Made by a program: the position numbers and the translations under genes. Shown piece by piece: positions 7,855-15,469 of a stretch of 64,000 nt of DNA (the stretch's first letter is position 1; every line of letters begins with the position of its first letter). Under the pieces are notes generated by a model. It had not been told where the DNA came from and searched no databases. It was given only the letters and a program-made list of their open reading frames with translations. Origin of the DNA: Nocardia amikacinitolerans NBRC 108937 (GTDB taxonomy: Bacteria; Actinomycetota; Actinomycetes; Mycobacteriales; Mycobacteriaceae); contig NZ_BDAU01000032.1 of the NCBI RefSeq assembly GCF_001612615.1, positions 100,793 through 164,792 of the forward strand, written 5' to 3'.

Positions 7855-9357
7855 TCACCGTCCCCTTTCGGCTGTCGGGTCGGCGCTGACGGTGATCGCG
7901 CCGTCGGCGAGCACCGGACCGAGCAGCAGCCATTGCGCGGCGCTCGGGGTTCCGCCGGTCAGTGCGGCGATGGCCGCGACACCCCGGAGGGGGCCGACGG
8001 AGACCGCGGGGTGGTTCTCCTGCGAACCGCCGGGCACAATGCGGGACCCGGGAATCGGCGGGACTTGCGGCGCCCCGGGCATCTGCGGCAACCCGGGCAT
8101 CTGCGGGAACCCGGGGATCGACGGCAGCCACGGCATCTGCGGCAGCGCGGGCATCTGGGGCAGCCCGGGCATCGGCGCCTGCGGAATCGCGGGAAGCTCA
8201 GGCGGATTCGGCAGCTCGGGCAGCGCCGGTCCAGCCCCTTCGACGCGTCGCGGCAGCAGATTCGGCGGAAACTCCTGCGGCACCGGTACATCCGGTACGG
8301 AGCCGGTGCCGCAGCGCGGCCCTGGCAGCGTCCCGTAGTGCGGGCAATCCCGCGCGGTGTACTGCTCGAACGGCGTGAAGGACACATCGATGACCCAGGC
8401 CATCTGCTTGCTCGGCCCCCAGTTGAACACCGTGGCCAAACGGCCGAGCGCGTCATCGAGATTCGCCGCGGTGACCGCGATGGCGTCCGGATCGGCAGCC
8501 AGTGCGCCGAACGTCTCGTCCAGGCCGATCACCAATTCCTTTCCGGCGTCCGGGTTCGCGGCGAACAGCCGGTTGGTCGCGTCGACCGCACCGCCCGCGG
8601 AGGTCAGCAGTTCGATGACACCGGCACGGCGTTCGGTGATGGTGCGCGCCGCGGTGATCGACTCCTCGAGCACCTCGACGAGTTCGGGCGCGGACGCGTC
8701 GACCGCTGCGGCGGCCGCGCCGAGATCGCCGAGCAATTCGCCGATTCCGGGAGTCGCGCGAACGCGGGTGGTCCACGCGTCGAGGCGTTCGATGGTCGAG
8801 CCGGGCGCTCGCGCGGCGGGGTCGAGTGCGTCGGCCAGGGTGCCGAGCACGCGCCCGAGCTTCTCCGGTTGGATGCTGTCCAAGACTGTGCGCAGGGTGG
8901 TCAGCGTCGTCTGCAACTGGGTGGTCGCCGCGCTGGTGTCCTGGCGGATCGTGGCGCCCTCCCGCAGGCCGCGCGGGGCGGCGCCGTTGTCGACCAGTTC
9001 GATCGCGGTGACGCCGAAGATGTTGGCGGGTACCACGCGTGCGGTTACCGTCTCCGGAATCGACATGGCCACATCGCTTTTCAGGTCGATGCGGACGTTT
9101 TGACGCTCGCCTTTCGCGGCGATGCCGACGTCGGCGACGCTGCCGACGAGCATGCCGCGGAACTTCACGTCGGCGAGTTCCGGCAGGCCGTCACCCGTGC
9201 TGGTCATCACGGCGGTGACCGCGACGTCGTCGTCGAACGCGCCCGTGTAGCGCAGGCCGAGCAGATACACCACCGAGCTGATCGCGGCCGCGAAAGCCAC
9301 GCCGAGCACGCCGAGCCAGGCCGGACGCATCCCGCGCCCACTCTGATCGATCATCAT
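7855..9357 (-). CDS. mceA: MCE family protein MceA with proline-rich hexapeptide tail
   Basis: 500 residues, the longest of the six. A membrane helix lies at about 13-33 and the MCE domain at about 45-125 (ADVKFRGMLVGSVADVG). The helical region contains an HYGTLPGPRCG stretch typical of MceA. After about residue 385 comes a low-complexity region: seven hexapeptides of the form QMPGLP between residues 395 and 436 (DNA 8050-8175), then a further 64 residues containing a hydrophobic patch. Extended Pro-rich tails are known in some MceA and MceD proteins, but this regular repeat is notable. Confidence 0.9.
   Translation of the reverse strand: MMIDQSGRGMRPAWLGVLGVAFAAAISSVVYLLGLRYTGAFDDDVAVTAVMTSTGDGLPELADVKFRGMLVGSVADVGIAAKGERQNVRIDLKSDVAMSIPETVTARVVPANIFGVTAIELVDNGAAPRGLREGATIRQDTSAATTQLQTTLTTLRTVLDSIQPEKLGRVLGTLADALDPAARAPGSTIERLDAWTTRVRATPGIGELLGDLGAAAAAVDASAPELVEVLEESITAARTITERRAGVIELLTSAGGAVDATNRLFAANPDAGKELVIGLDETFGALAADPDAIAVTAANLDDALGRLATVFNWGPSKQMAWVIDVSFTPFEQYTARDCPHYGTLPGPRCGTGSVPDVPVPQEFPPNLLPRRVEGAGPALPELPNPPELPAIPQAPMPGLPQMPALPQMPWLPSIPGFPQMPGLPQMPGAPQVPPIPGSRIVPGGSQENHPAVSVGPLRGVAAIAALTGGTPSAAQWLLLGPVLADGAITVSADPTAERGR
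8050..8175 (-). repeat. 18-bp imperfect tandem repeat inside mceA
   Basis: Seven consecutive units encode hexapeptides MPGLP/QMPALP/QMPWLP/SIPGFP/QMPGLP/QMPGAP/QVPPIP. At DNA level the recurring block is GGCATCTGCGGCA with CCCGGG between copies. The unit length is a multiple of three, so copy-number change would preserve the frame. Confidence 0.8.
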
Positions 9358-9367
9358 CGCCCCGCCC

Positions 9368-10228
9368 CTATCCGGAGATCCGAATGCCGGGGTCGATGCC
9401 CCAGATCGCCATGGTCAACAGCAGATTCGCGAAGACGACCACGATGATGGACACCTTGATGGCCCGGCCCGCCGCGACGCCGACGCCCTCCGGCCCGCCC
9501 GCGGCGACGAAGCCGTAGTAGCACTGCACGAACGTCGAAAGCAGCACGAAGACAGCGACTTTCAGCGCCGAGTAGGCGATGTCGACGGGATTCAGGAACT
9601 GGTGGAAGTAGTGGTCGTAGGTGCCGATCGTGGTGCCGCCGAGGAAGAAGACGGCCACCTTGGTCGTGAGGTAGGCGGTGGCGAGCCCGATGCTGTAGAG
9701 CGGCAGGATGGCCACGATCGCCGCGAGCATCCGGGTGGTGACGAGGTAGGGCAGCGGGCGGATCGCGATCGACTCCAGCGCGTCTATCTCCTCCGATATC
9801 CGCATCGAGCCGAGCTGCGCGGTGAACCGGCAGCCTGCCTGCGCGGCGAAGGCAAGGGTGGCGAGCAGCGGCGCCAGCTCCCTCGTTGTGGCGAATCCGG
9901 AGACCGCGCCGGTCAGCGGGCTCATGGTGAGCAGGTCGAGGGCGGTGTGCGATTCCATGCCGACCGTGATGCCGCCGAATCCGCACAGGATCAGCACAAC
10001 GCCGACCGTGCCGCCGCCGACGACCAGCGCGCCGTTGCCCCACGTGACGTCGGTGATCAGTCGCAGCAACTCCTTGCGGTAGTGCCGGAGCACGAACGGG
10101 ATGGCCGCCAACGCCTGACCGAACACGAGCCCTTGGTGGCCGAGGCGCACGACGAGCCCGCCAGGGACGCCGAGCGCGCCGCGTATCCGCCACAGCGGCC
10201 GGACCAGGGGCGGTACATAGTTCGCCAT
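9368..10228 (-). CDS. yrbEB: YrbE-type ABC transporter permease (second of pair)
   Basis: 286 residues with about six hydrophobic segments and the MlaE/YrbE signature (FATTRELAPLLATLAFAAQAG and GSMRISEEIDALES). The signature includes the EXDAL element that contacts the ATPase. The protein forms the inner-membrane permease of the Mce transporter together with the preceding gene. No ATPase gene is present in the window; in actinomycetes the MceG ATPase is usually encoded elsewhere and shared. It starts one base after the stop of the first permease. Confidence 0.92.
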   Translation of the reverse strand: MANYVPPLVRPLWRIRGALGVPGGLVVRLGHQGLVFGQALAAIPFVLRHYRKELLRLITDVTWGNGALVVGGGTVGVVLILCGFGGITVGMESHTALDLLTMSPLTGAVSGFATTRELAPLLATLAFAAQAGCRFTAQLGSMRISEEIDALESIAIRPLPYLVTTRMLAAIVAILPLYSIGLATAYLTTKVAVFFLGGTTIGTYDHYFHQFLNPVDIAYSALKVAVFVLLSTFVQCYYGFVAAGGPEGVGVAAGRAIKVSIIVVVFANLLLTMAIWGIDPGIRISG

Positions 10229-10229
10229 C

Positions 10230-11111
10230 TCAGATCACCCTCGTGGGGAACAAGGTGTTGTAGATCTGGGTGAGGACGATGTTGGCCGCGAACAGGACGA
10301 TGGCCGAGTTCACCACCGCCGAGTTCACCGCGTTGGCCACCCCCGCGGGCCCGCCCTTGGTGTTGAGGCCGGTGTCGCAGGCGATGATCGCCGCGAGCGC
10401 GCCGAAGATCATCGCCTTCACCATGGCGATCACGAGGTCGGCCGCGACCGCGAAGGACGCGAAGGTGCTGATGTACGAGCCAGGTGTCCCAGACTGTATG
10501 TAGACATTGAACGCGTACCCGGTCGCGAAGCCGACGAACACCACCAATCCGCACAGCAAAGCACTGACGAGGACGGCGGCGAGCAGGCGGGGCGCGACCA
10601 GGCGCCGCACCGGATCGACGCCCATCACCACCATCGCGTCGATCTCCTCGCGGATCGTGCGCGAGCCGAGATCGGCGCAGATCGAGGAGCCGACCGCGCC
10701 CGCGATCATCAGGCAAGTCACCAGCGGGGCGCCCTGCCGGATGATGCCGAGCCCGTTCACCGCGCCGATGAACGTCGTCGCGCCGACCTGACTGACGAGG
10801 GAACCGACCTGGATCGACACGACCACCGCGATCGGAACGGCGACGAGCAGCGTCGGCGTCGCGGCGACATTCGCCATGAACGCGCACTGTTTGACGAACT
10901 CTTGCAGCGGAAACCGGCGACGGGCGATCGACGTGATCAGCTCGCCGGTCGCCCGCCACGTCATGATCAGCTGCCTGCCCGCGGTCTCGACGGATCGTTG
11001 CGGATGATCGCGCCAGTAGCCGAGCCCGTACTCGAGCACCCGCCTGCGGTCGGTCGTTTCGATCCGCGCCCCGGCGAAATCGCCGTAGTCGATCCTTGTC
11101 GGCAAACTCAT
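10230..11111 (-). CDS. yrbEA: YrbE-type ABC transporter permease (first of pair)
   Basis: 293 residues from the ATG at 11111, chosen over a frame beginning nine codons upstream because AAGGGGA lies upstream of 11111. It carries the MlaE/YrbE permease fold with the conserved IRQGAPLVTCLMIAGAVGSS and LGSRTIREEIDAMVVMG segments. It is the first gene of the mce operon, which runs leftwards to at least 1763. A basic N-terminal domain (residues 1-60) faces the cytoplasm. The promoter should lie in 11112-11430, where two inverted repeats occur. Confidence 0.92.
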   Translation of the reverse strand: MSLPTRIDYGDFAGARIETTDRRRVLEYGLGYWRDHPQRSVETAGRQLIMTWRATGELITSIARRRFPLQEFVKQCAFMANVAATPTLLVAVPIAVVVSIQVGSLVSQVGATTFIGAVNGLGIIRQGAPLVTCLMIAGAVGSSICADLGSRTIREEIDAMVVMGVDPVRRLVAPRLLAAVLVSALLCGLVVFVGFATGYAFNVYIQSGTPGSYISTFASFAVAADLVIAMVKAMIFGALAAIIACDTGLNTKGGPAGVANAVNSAVVNSAIVLFAANIVLTQIYNTLFPTRVI

Positions 11112-11198
11112 GTGACTGCGTCCCCTTCGTTGGAGCACACGGGAAAGCCCAAGGCCTGCGGCGCGACTCCCCGTGACCTACTTGGCGTAGAACTCGTT

Positions 11199-11216
11199 TC
11201 CTACACCACCGTAGGA
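11199..11216. promoter_or_regulatory. inverted repeat upstream of mce operon (candidate operator)
   Basis: TCCTAC and GTAGGA form a perfect 6-6-6 inverted repeat 88 bases before the yrbEA start. Only three bases further on, GTGTC-cca-GACAC (11219-11231) forms a second one. mce operons are commonly repressed by TetR- or GntR-type regulators, so these are candidate binding sites. No regulator gene is adjacent. Confidence 0.4.
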
Positions 11217-11437
11217 GTGTGTCCCAGACACTAATGGTAGTTCCTCATCGGCGCCACCCAAGTCGGCCAGATCGGCCACATCTAGACGGCATACAAGCCG
11301 CTTTGCCGCCATTCGACTGAGACAGACGCGATTCCCCGGTTGGTCCTCGCCGCACAGTCCGCGCGTGAACCGGCCGTCCAGAATCGAACGTGAAAAATCT
11401 GGACCCGAACCGACCACCCGGTGTTAATGTGGTGGCC

Positions 11438-11671
11438 GTCACATCGCTGCTCAGCGGCATGTGACCCGCGTGAAGGTGAACGGTTCTCTCCGGAAATCCT
11501 GGGCGGTTCCGAGAAACCCAGGCGCGCAACCGTTCACGCCGCCACCGGTCCGACACCGGTGGCAGGCGCCCGTTCGGGGGACGGGCGATGCGACGCTGCC
11601 GACGCGGCAGCGGCACAGGTGGTCAGCAAGTCGGCGCGTCCGGAGACACCAGCAGGTCGGCCCATCGGGCC
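11438..11671 (+). ncRNA. candidate structured RNA or 5' leader (six hairpins)
   Basis: The gene-free stretch before the GAF gene holds consecutive perfect stems on the plus strand: GTCACAT/ATGTGAC (11438-11465, continued by CGCTG/CAGCG), GTGAACGGTT/AACCGTTCAC (11476-11537), GCCACCGGT/ACCGGTGGC (11541-11563), CGCCCGT/ACGGGCG (11567-11587), CGCTGCC/GGCAGCG (11594-11612) and GGCCC/GGGCC (11659-11671). The density exceeds what I expect from GC-rich intergenic DNA. I could not match it to a known riboswitch. It may be the leader of the gene at 11708 or an independent RNA. Confidence 0.45.
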
Positions 11672-11707
11672 CTGCCGCCGGTGCGCGCCGTGGAGTGAGG
11701 TGTCCGA

Positions 11708-12139
11708 ATGCTCGATACCCGACCCATCACGACGAATTTCCCCGGTTCAGTCACCCTTTTCCCGAACAAGTCCTCGGCGATACCCGCGCAGGCCGCCGCG
11801 AACATAGCGCGCCTGCTGCCCAATCACCCCTTGGTCGGCATCACGGCCTGGGGACTCGACGGCCTCGAAGTCGTCGGCTGCTCCGATCAGCAGGCCGCGA
11901 CAGTGGAGCAGGCCCTCCTCGAATTTCCCGATTCGCCGGGCATGGATGTGATCCGGCGGCGCAGCAGGATTTTGATCGCCGACCTCGCCGCGACATCGCG
12001 CTGGCGCGACTACTGCGCCCACCTGCGCGAACTCGGTATACGGTCGCTGTACTGTCACCCGCTCGTCTCCGACGGGCAGGTGCTCGGCCTGTTGAGCATG
12101 TACTCCCACCGCACCAACGCTTTCCGCGCGAAGGAGTGA
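11708..12139 (+). CDS. short GAF-domain protein (probably C-terminally truncated)
   Basis: 143 residues. Residues 35-140 read as a GAF sensor domain: GMDVIRRRSRILIADL, RDYCAHLRELGIRSLYCHPL and DGQVLGLLSMYSHR are the usual core strands. In GAF-ANTAR and GAF-GGDEF regulators the chain continues past this point with a final helix and an output domain. Here it stops right after NAFRAKE and is followed by a palindrome, so the domain seems clipped and no output module remains. GTGAGG precedes the ATG. A free-standing GAF protein cannot be excluded. Confidence 0.65.
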   Translation: MLDTRPITTNFPGSVTLFPNKSSAIPAQAAANIARLLPNHPLVGITAWGLDGLEVVGCSDQQAATVEQALLEFPDSPGMDVIRRRSRILIADLAATSRWRDYCAHLRELGIRSLYCHPLVSDGQVLGLLSMYSHRTNAFRAKE

Positions 12140-12144
12140 CGTGG

Positions 12145-12174
12145 ACGTGGGGAGGGGCGCGCCCCTCCCCACGT
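12145..12174. terminator. 30-bp perfect palindrome, likely bidirectional terminator
   Basis: The arm ACGTGGGGAGGGGCG is followed immediately by its exact reverse complement, giving fifteen base pairs without a spacer. It sits six bases after the GAF gene stop (plus) and fourteen bases after the peptide gene stop (minus), exactly between two convergent genes. There is no U-tract, which is common for actinomycete terminators. Confidence 0.7.
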
Positions 12175-12188
12175 TCTGGGAACTCGTG

Positions 12189-12287
12189 CTACGCCGAGCC
12201 GGTGGCAATGGCGATGAGATCCGCGATGATTCCGGTCACCGTGTCGAGCGCGTCGAGCACAGCGGAACCGAGATCGAGGATTTCCAT
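12189..12287 (-). CDS. 32-residue amphipathic peptide
   Basis: The ATG at 12287 is preceded by a strong GAGGAGA ribosome site with suitable spacing. The peptide begins MEILDLGSAVLDALDTV and ends IATGSA. It is hydrophobic and acidic (net charge about -5) with no basic residue. Asp5, Asp12, Asp15 and Asp23, together with Ser8, Thr16 and Gly19, fall on one helical face, giving a narrow polar stripe on an otherwise Leu/Ile/Val/Ala helix. It ends at the shared palindrome terminator. Length, composition and start context suggest a genuine small membrane-active or signalling peptide. Its function is unknown. Confidence 0.55.
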   Translation of the reverse strand: MEILDLGSAVLDALDTVTGIIADLIAIATGSA

Positions 12288-12508
12288 CGTGTCTCCTCTT
12301 CCGTTGGGAACCCAGCCAAGCGTCGCACGCGATCGGTGACAAAGATCACATTCCAGCGGTGACACGCCAGCGCACGCTCGATCGCCGCGCTCGAATATCC
12401 GAAGCATCCTCGGTATTTCGGGCCTGCGCGCATTTACGATGACACCCGAACGATCAGAGATTCCTGAGCCAAGCGCGCACTATGTCGGCAGTCGGTCCAG
12501 GAGGCACG

Positions 12509-15151
12509 GTGACCATCTCGCAGGGCCCCGATCTACGTTCGACCTTTCCCGACGGCGGCGGAATTCCCGCGGAAATTCCGTCGTTCTCGTCGGCGCCGAT
12601 TGCCAGGACGATGCTGATCGAGCGACTCGACGCCATCGTCGACAGCGACGAGCACCGAGTGCTGTTGGTTTGCTCGCCCGCCGGAAGCGGCAAGACGGTT
12701 TTGCTCGCCGACTGGGCCGGCAGACTGCGGGCGCGGACCTCGCGACGACCCGCGCTCGGCTGGGTCTCGGTGTCCGAGCATCCCGAGCCCGGGCTGTCGC
12801 TGTGGCAGGCACTGCGCGATCAACTCGGTCTGCCGAACCCGCCGCAGCGCCTAACCGTCGACGCCCCCGGCTCCGACGCCGCTCACCTCGTCGAGGCGCT
12901 GACCACGCGTGGAACGCCGACGGTGATCGTCATCGATGACGCCCACCTGGTCGCCGAACCGATCGCACTCGCCGGGCTGGAACACTTCCTGCTGCACGCG
13001 CCCGCGACGGTCACCACGGTGGTCGCCGGCCGCTTCGACCCGCCGCTGCACTGGCACCTGCTCGGGCTGACCGAACGATCGACAAGGTGGGGCGCCGCCG
13101 ACCTCGCGATGACGAGCACGGAAGTCGCGGCGCTGTGCCGCGAACACCACTGCGAACTGGACGACGCCGAACTCGCCACGGTCCTCGACCTGACCCACGG
13201 GTGGGCGGCGCTGGTCCGCATCACCGCGATGTACCTGGCCGCCAACGCCGACCGCGCCGCGGCGCTCGGTGTCCTTGCCCGGCCGCCGCGCGCCGTCTCC
13301 GACTTCCTGGTCGGCGAGCTGATCGGCGCCCTGCCCGCGTCCCTGCGGCTGTTCCTCACCTACACAAGCGTTCCCGCCTCGTTCACCGAGCGGATGGCCG
13401 ACGAGCTGATCGGCGGCGGCGCCACGCACACGCTCTACCAGCTGGACCGGATGAACTTCCCGGTCAGCTCGATCGCGCGGGGCGGCGACGTCTGGTTCAG
13501 CTACCACCCGATGCTGCGGGCGTACTTCCTCGCCGAGGTGAACCGGCTCGGCGCGCATGCCCGCGCCGAACTGCACCTACGAACCGCGAACGCGCTGCGC
13601 CACGCCGGGCTGCCGCGCCAGGCGCTGACCCACCTGCTCGTCGTCGGCGACCCGCGGCACCTGCGCGACCTGCTCGTCGAACACGGGACGACGATGGTCC
13701 TCGACGGAGACGGCGCGGCGCTGTTCGGCGAGCTTCAGCGCGCGCGGCCGAGCCTGCTGGACGATCCCTTCGTCTGGCTGCTCCGCGTGCTGGACGCGCT
13801 GTTCCACGGCACCGCCGCCGACGCACAGGCCTACCTCGACGTCGCCAATTCGCGCGCGGGCCGCCCTTCGCTCGTACCCGCGCACTGGATCGACGCGCTC
13901 ACCGTGGCCACGACGGTGGACGCGGCGGCCGCGACCGGAACCGTCTCGGGTGACCTCGCCGTCACCGCCGTGCCGCCGACCGGCAACCCCGACATCGACT
14001 GCTACCTGGCGATTCAGTCGGCCACCGCGCTGGTGGTCGGCGGACGACTCGGCCGAGGTGAGGAGGCGCTGTCCCGCGGGCTCGCCCTGGCGCTGCACAC
14101 GGGCCACCCGCGGCTCGCGCTGCGCGCGCTGACCCGCCTGACCTTCATCGCCTGCGGGCGTGAGGCCACCGCCGCGATGCGCGATCGAGCCGGGCGGGCG
14201 CTTGCCCTCGCCGCCGAGCACGGCCTGCTCGACACACCGGACGCCGCGCAGGCGATGACGGCCGCCGGACTGGCCGCCTACCTGCGCGGCGAGGAACCCG
14301 ATCCGAGCCATGTCGCGGCGGCCCTGACCCATCACGCGGTGCAGGACGGATCCGAGAGCCCGCTCGCGGGCTGGCACGGGTACGTGATCGGGCAGCTGCT
14401 CGCCGTCGAGCAGGCCGCGGACCGGCGCGCGGCCGTCGACGATCTGCGCCGAGCCACGCAGCTGCTGCTCGACAAGAACACCGTCCCCGCCGCGACGGCC
14501 ACCGTGATTCCGCACGCGGTGTGGGCGCTGCTGAGCGTGTCCGAGCCGTTGGCCGCCCAGCTGCTCGCCGAACGGGGACAGCGGCTGCTCGGCGACCTAC
14601 CCGACGTCACCGTGGCGCGGGCTGCGGTCGCCGAGGCCGCCGGGCACAGTCAGGCCGCGCTGGCGCTCGTCGAGCCGCTGCTCGAACTCGACGGTGCGGA
14701 CGACGCGCGTCCCTCCACCCTGGTCACCGGCTGGTTGCTGTACTCGTCCGCGCAGCACGCGATCGGCAACCGCGCGAAGGCGCGGACCGGCCTGGAGAAC
14801 GCGTTGCGGAACGCCGCAGCCGACCACCTGGTTCGTCCATTTCTCGACGTCCCGAACGCTATCGAACTGCTCGATGTCTACGCGGGCCGATTGGGTCGGC
14901 TCGACGCGTTCGGCGATATCGTCCGACAGAATCGCAATACCGCAAGGCGCTCGACCCACCCGGCCCTGACGGACGCCGAAATGACCGTCCTCAAACAACT
15001 TCCGTCCGGCCGTACCGCGCAGCAGATCGCCGGTGATCTCGGGGTGTCCATCAATACCGTCAAAACGCATCTGCGTTCGATCTACGCGAAATTCGGTGCG
15101 AATTCCCGGGTCGCCGCGCTCGATTTCGCACGGCGCAGCGGCGTGCTCTGA
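12509..15151 (+). CDS. LuxR-family regulator of the LAL/MalT type
   Basis: About 880 residues. The Walker A motif CSPAGSGKT lies near residues 55-63 and Walker B VIVIDDAH near 138-146, in a STAND-type ATPase domain. A winged-helix/TPR-like region follows, then a C-terminal LuxR HTH (LTDAEMTVLKQLPSGRTAQQ... and VSINTVKTHLRSIYAKFG). Large ATP-binding LuxR regulators of this layout activate catabolic or secondary-metabolic genes in actinomycetes. I prefer the GTG at 12509, with AGGAGG four bases before it; an ATG at 12482 in the same frame lacks a site. The target is unknown; the small gene at 15253 follows directly. Confidence 0.88.
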   Translation: MTISQGPDLRSTFPDGGGIPAEIPSFSSAPIARTMLIERLDAIVDSDEHRVLLVCSPAGSGKTVLLADWAGRLRARTSRRPALGWVSVSEHPEPGLSLWQALRDQLGLPNPPQRLTVDAPGSDAAHLVEALTTRGTPTVIVIDDAHLVAEPIALAGLEHFLLHAPATVTTVVAGRFDPPLHWHLLGLTERSTRWGAADLAMTSTEVAALCREHHCELDDAELATVLDLTHGWAALVRITAMYLAANADRAAALGVLARPPRAVSDFLVGELIGALPASLRLFLTYTSVPASFTERMADELIGGGATHTLYQLDRMNFPVSSIARGGDVWFSYHPMLRAYFLAEVNRLGAHARAELHLRTANALRHAGLPRQALTHLLVVGDPRHLRDLLVEHGTTMVLDGDGAALFGELQRARPSLLDDPFVWLLRVLDALFHGTAADAQAYLDVANSRAGRPSLVPAHWIDALTVATTVDAAAATGTVSGDLAVTAVPPTGNPDIDCYLAIQSATALVVGGRLGRGEEALSRGLALALHTGHPRLALRALTRLTFIACGREATAAMRDRAGRALALAAEHGLLDTPDAAQAMTAAGLAAYLRGEEPDPSHVAAALTHHAVQDGSESPLAGWHGYVIGQLLAVEQAADRRAAVDDLRRATQLLLDKNTVPAATATVIPHAVWALLSVSEPLAAQLLAERGQRLLGDLPDVTVARAAVAEAAGHSQAALALVEPLLELDGADDARPSTLVTGWLLYSSAQHAIGNRAKARTGLENALRNAAADHLVRPFLDVPNAIELLDVYAGRLGRLDAFGDIVRQNRNTARRSTHPALTDAEMTVLKQLPSGRTAQQIAGDLGVSINTVKTHLRSIYAKFGANSRVAALDFARRSGVL

Positions 15152-15252
15152 GGACCCCGTCGAATTCCGGAAATCTCATCCGCGGCGTGTGAGGCGAGCC
15201 GCGCGCTCGGCGCGCGAGACTCGACCATCGCGCAGTCACAGGAAGGAGAGCC

Positions 15253-15465
15253 ATGGCGGTCCCGACCAGGTACCAGTTCATCATCGACGGCGAACTGTCC
15301 GACCGCGCCCTGGCCGCCTTTCCTGACCTCGACGTCGCACCGTCGCGCACCGGCACCACCTCGCTGTTCGGCGCCGTGCCCGATCCGACCGCCATGCGCG
15401 CCGTGCTCGCCATGATCGACAACCTCGGCCTCACCCTGCTGGAGATGCGGCAACTGCCGGACTGA
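15253..15465 (+). CDS. small hypothetical protein (70 aa)
   Basis: A good AAGGAGA ribosome site precedes the ATG. The product starts with a beta strand (TRYQFIIDGEL), then TTSLFGAVPDPTAMRAVLAMIDNLGLTLLEMRQL, a strand-helix-strand pattern seen in short conserved actinobacterial proteins of about 70 residues without an assigned function. It has no signal or membrane segment. Its position 100 bases after the LAL regulator suggests co-transcription. It converges on the enoyl-CoA hydratase gene with a four-base gap. Confidence 0.7.
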   Translation: MAVPTRYQFIIDGELSDRALAAFPDLDVAPSRTGTTSLFGAVPDPTAMRAVLAMIDNLGLTLLEMRQLPD

Positions 15466-15469
15466 GGGG

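Noticed and set aside
11178..11417. Minus-strand frame of 79 codons in the mce upstream region
   Set aside because: It has no ribosome site or recognisable protein features, and it covers the inverted repeats and probable promoter.
11476..11563. Cobalamin, SAM-IV or ydaO (c-di-AMP) riboswitch
   Set aside because: I compared the stems with the conserved loop sequences I remember for these classes and found no match, so only a structured RNA of unknown type is claimed.
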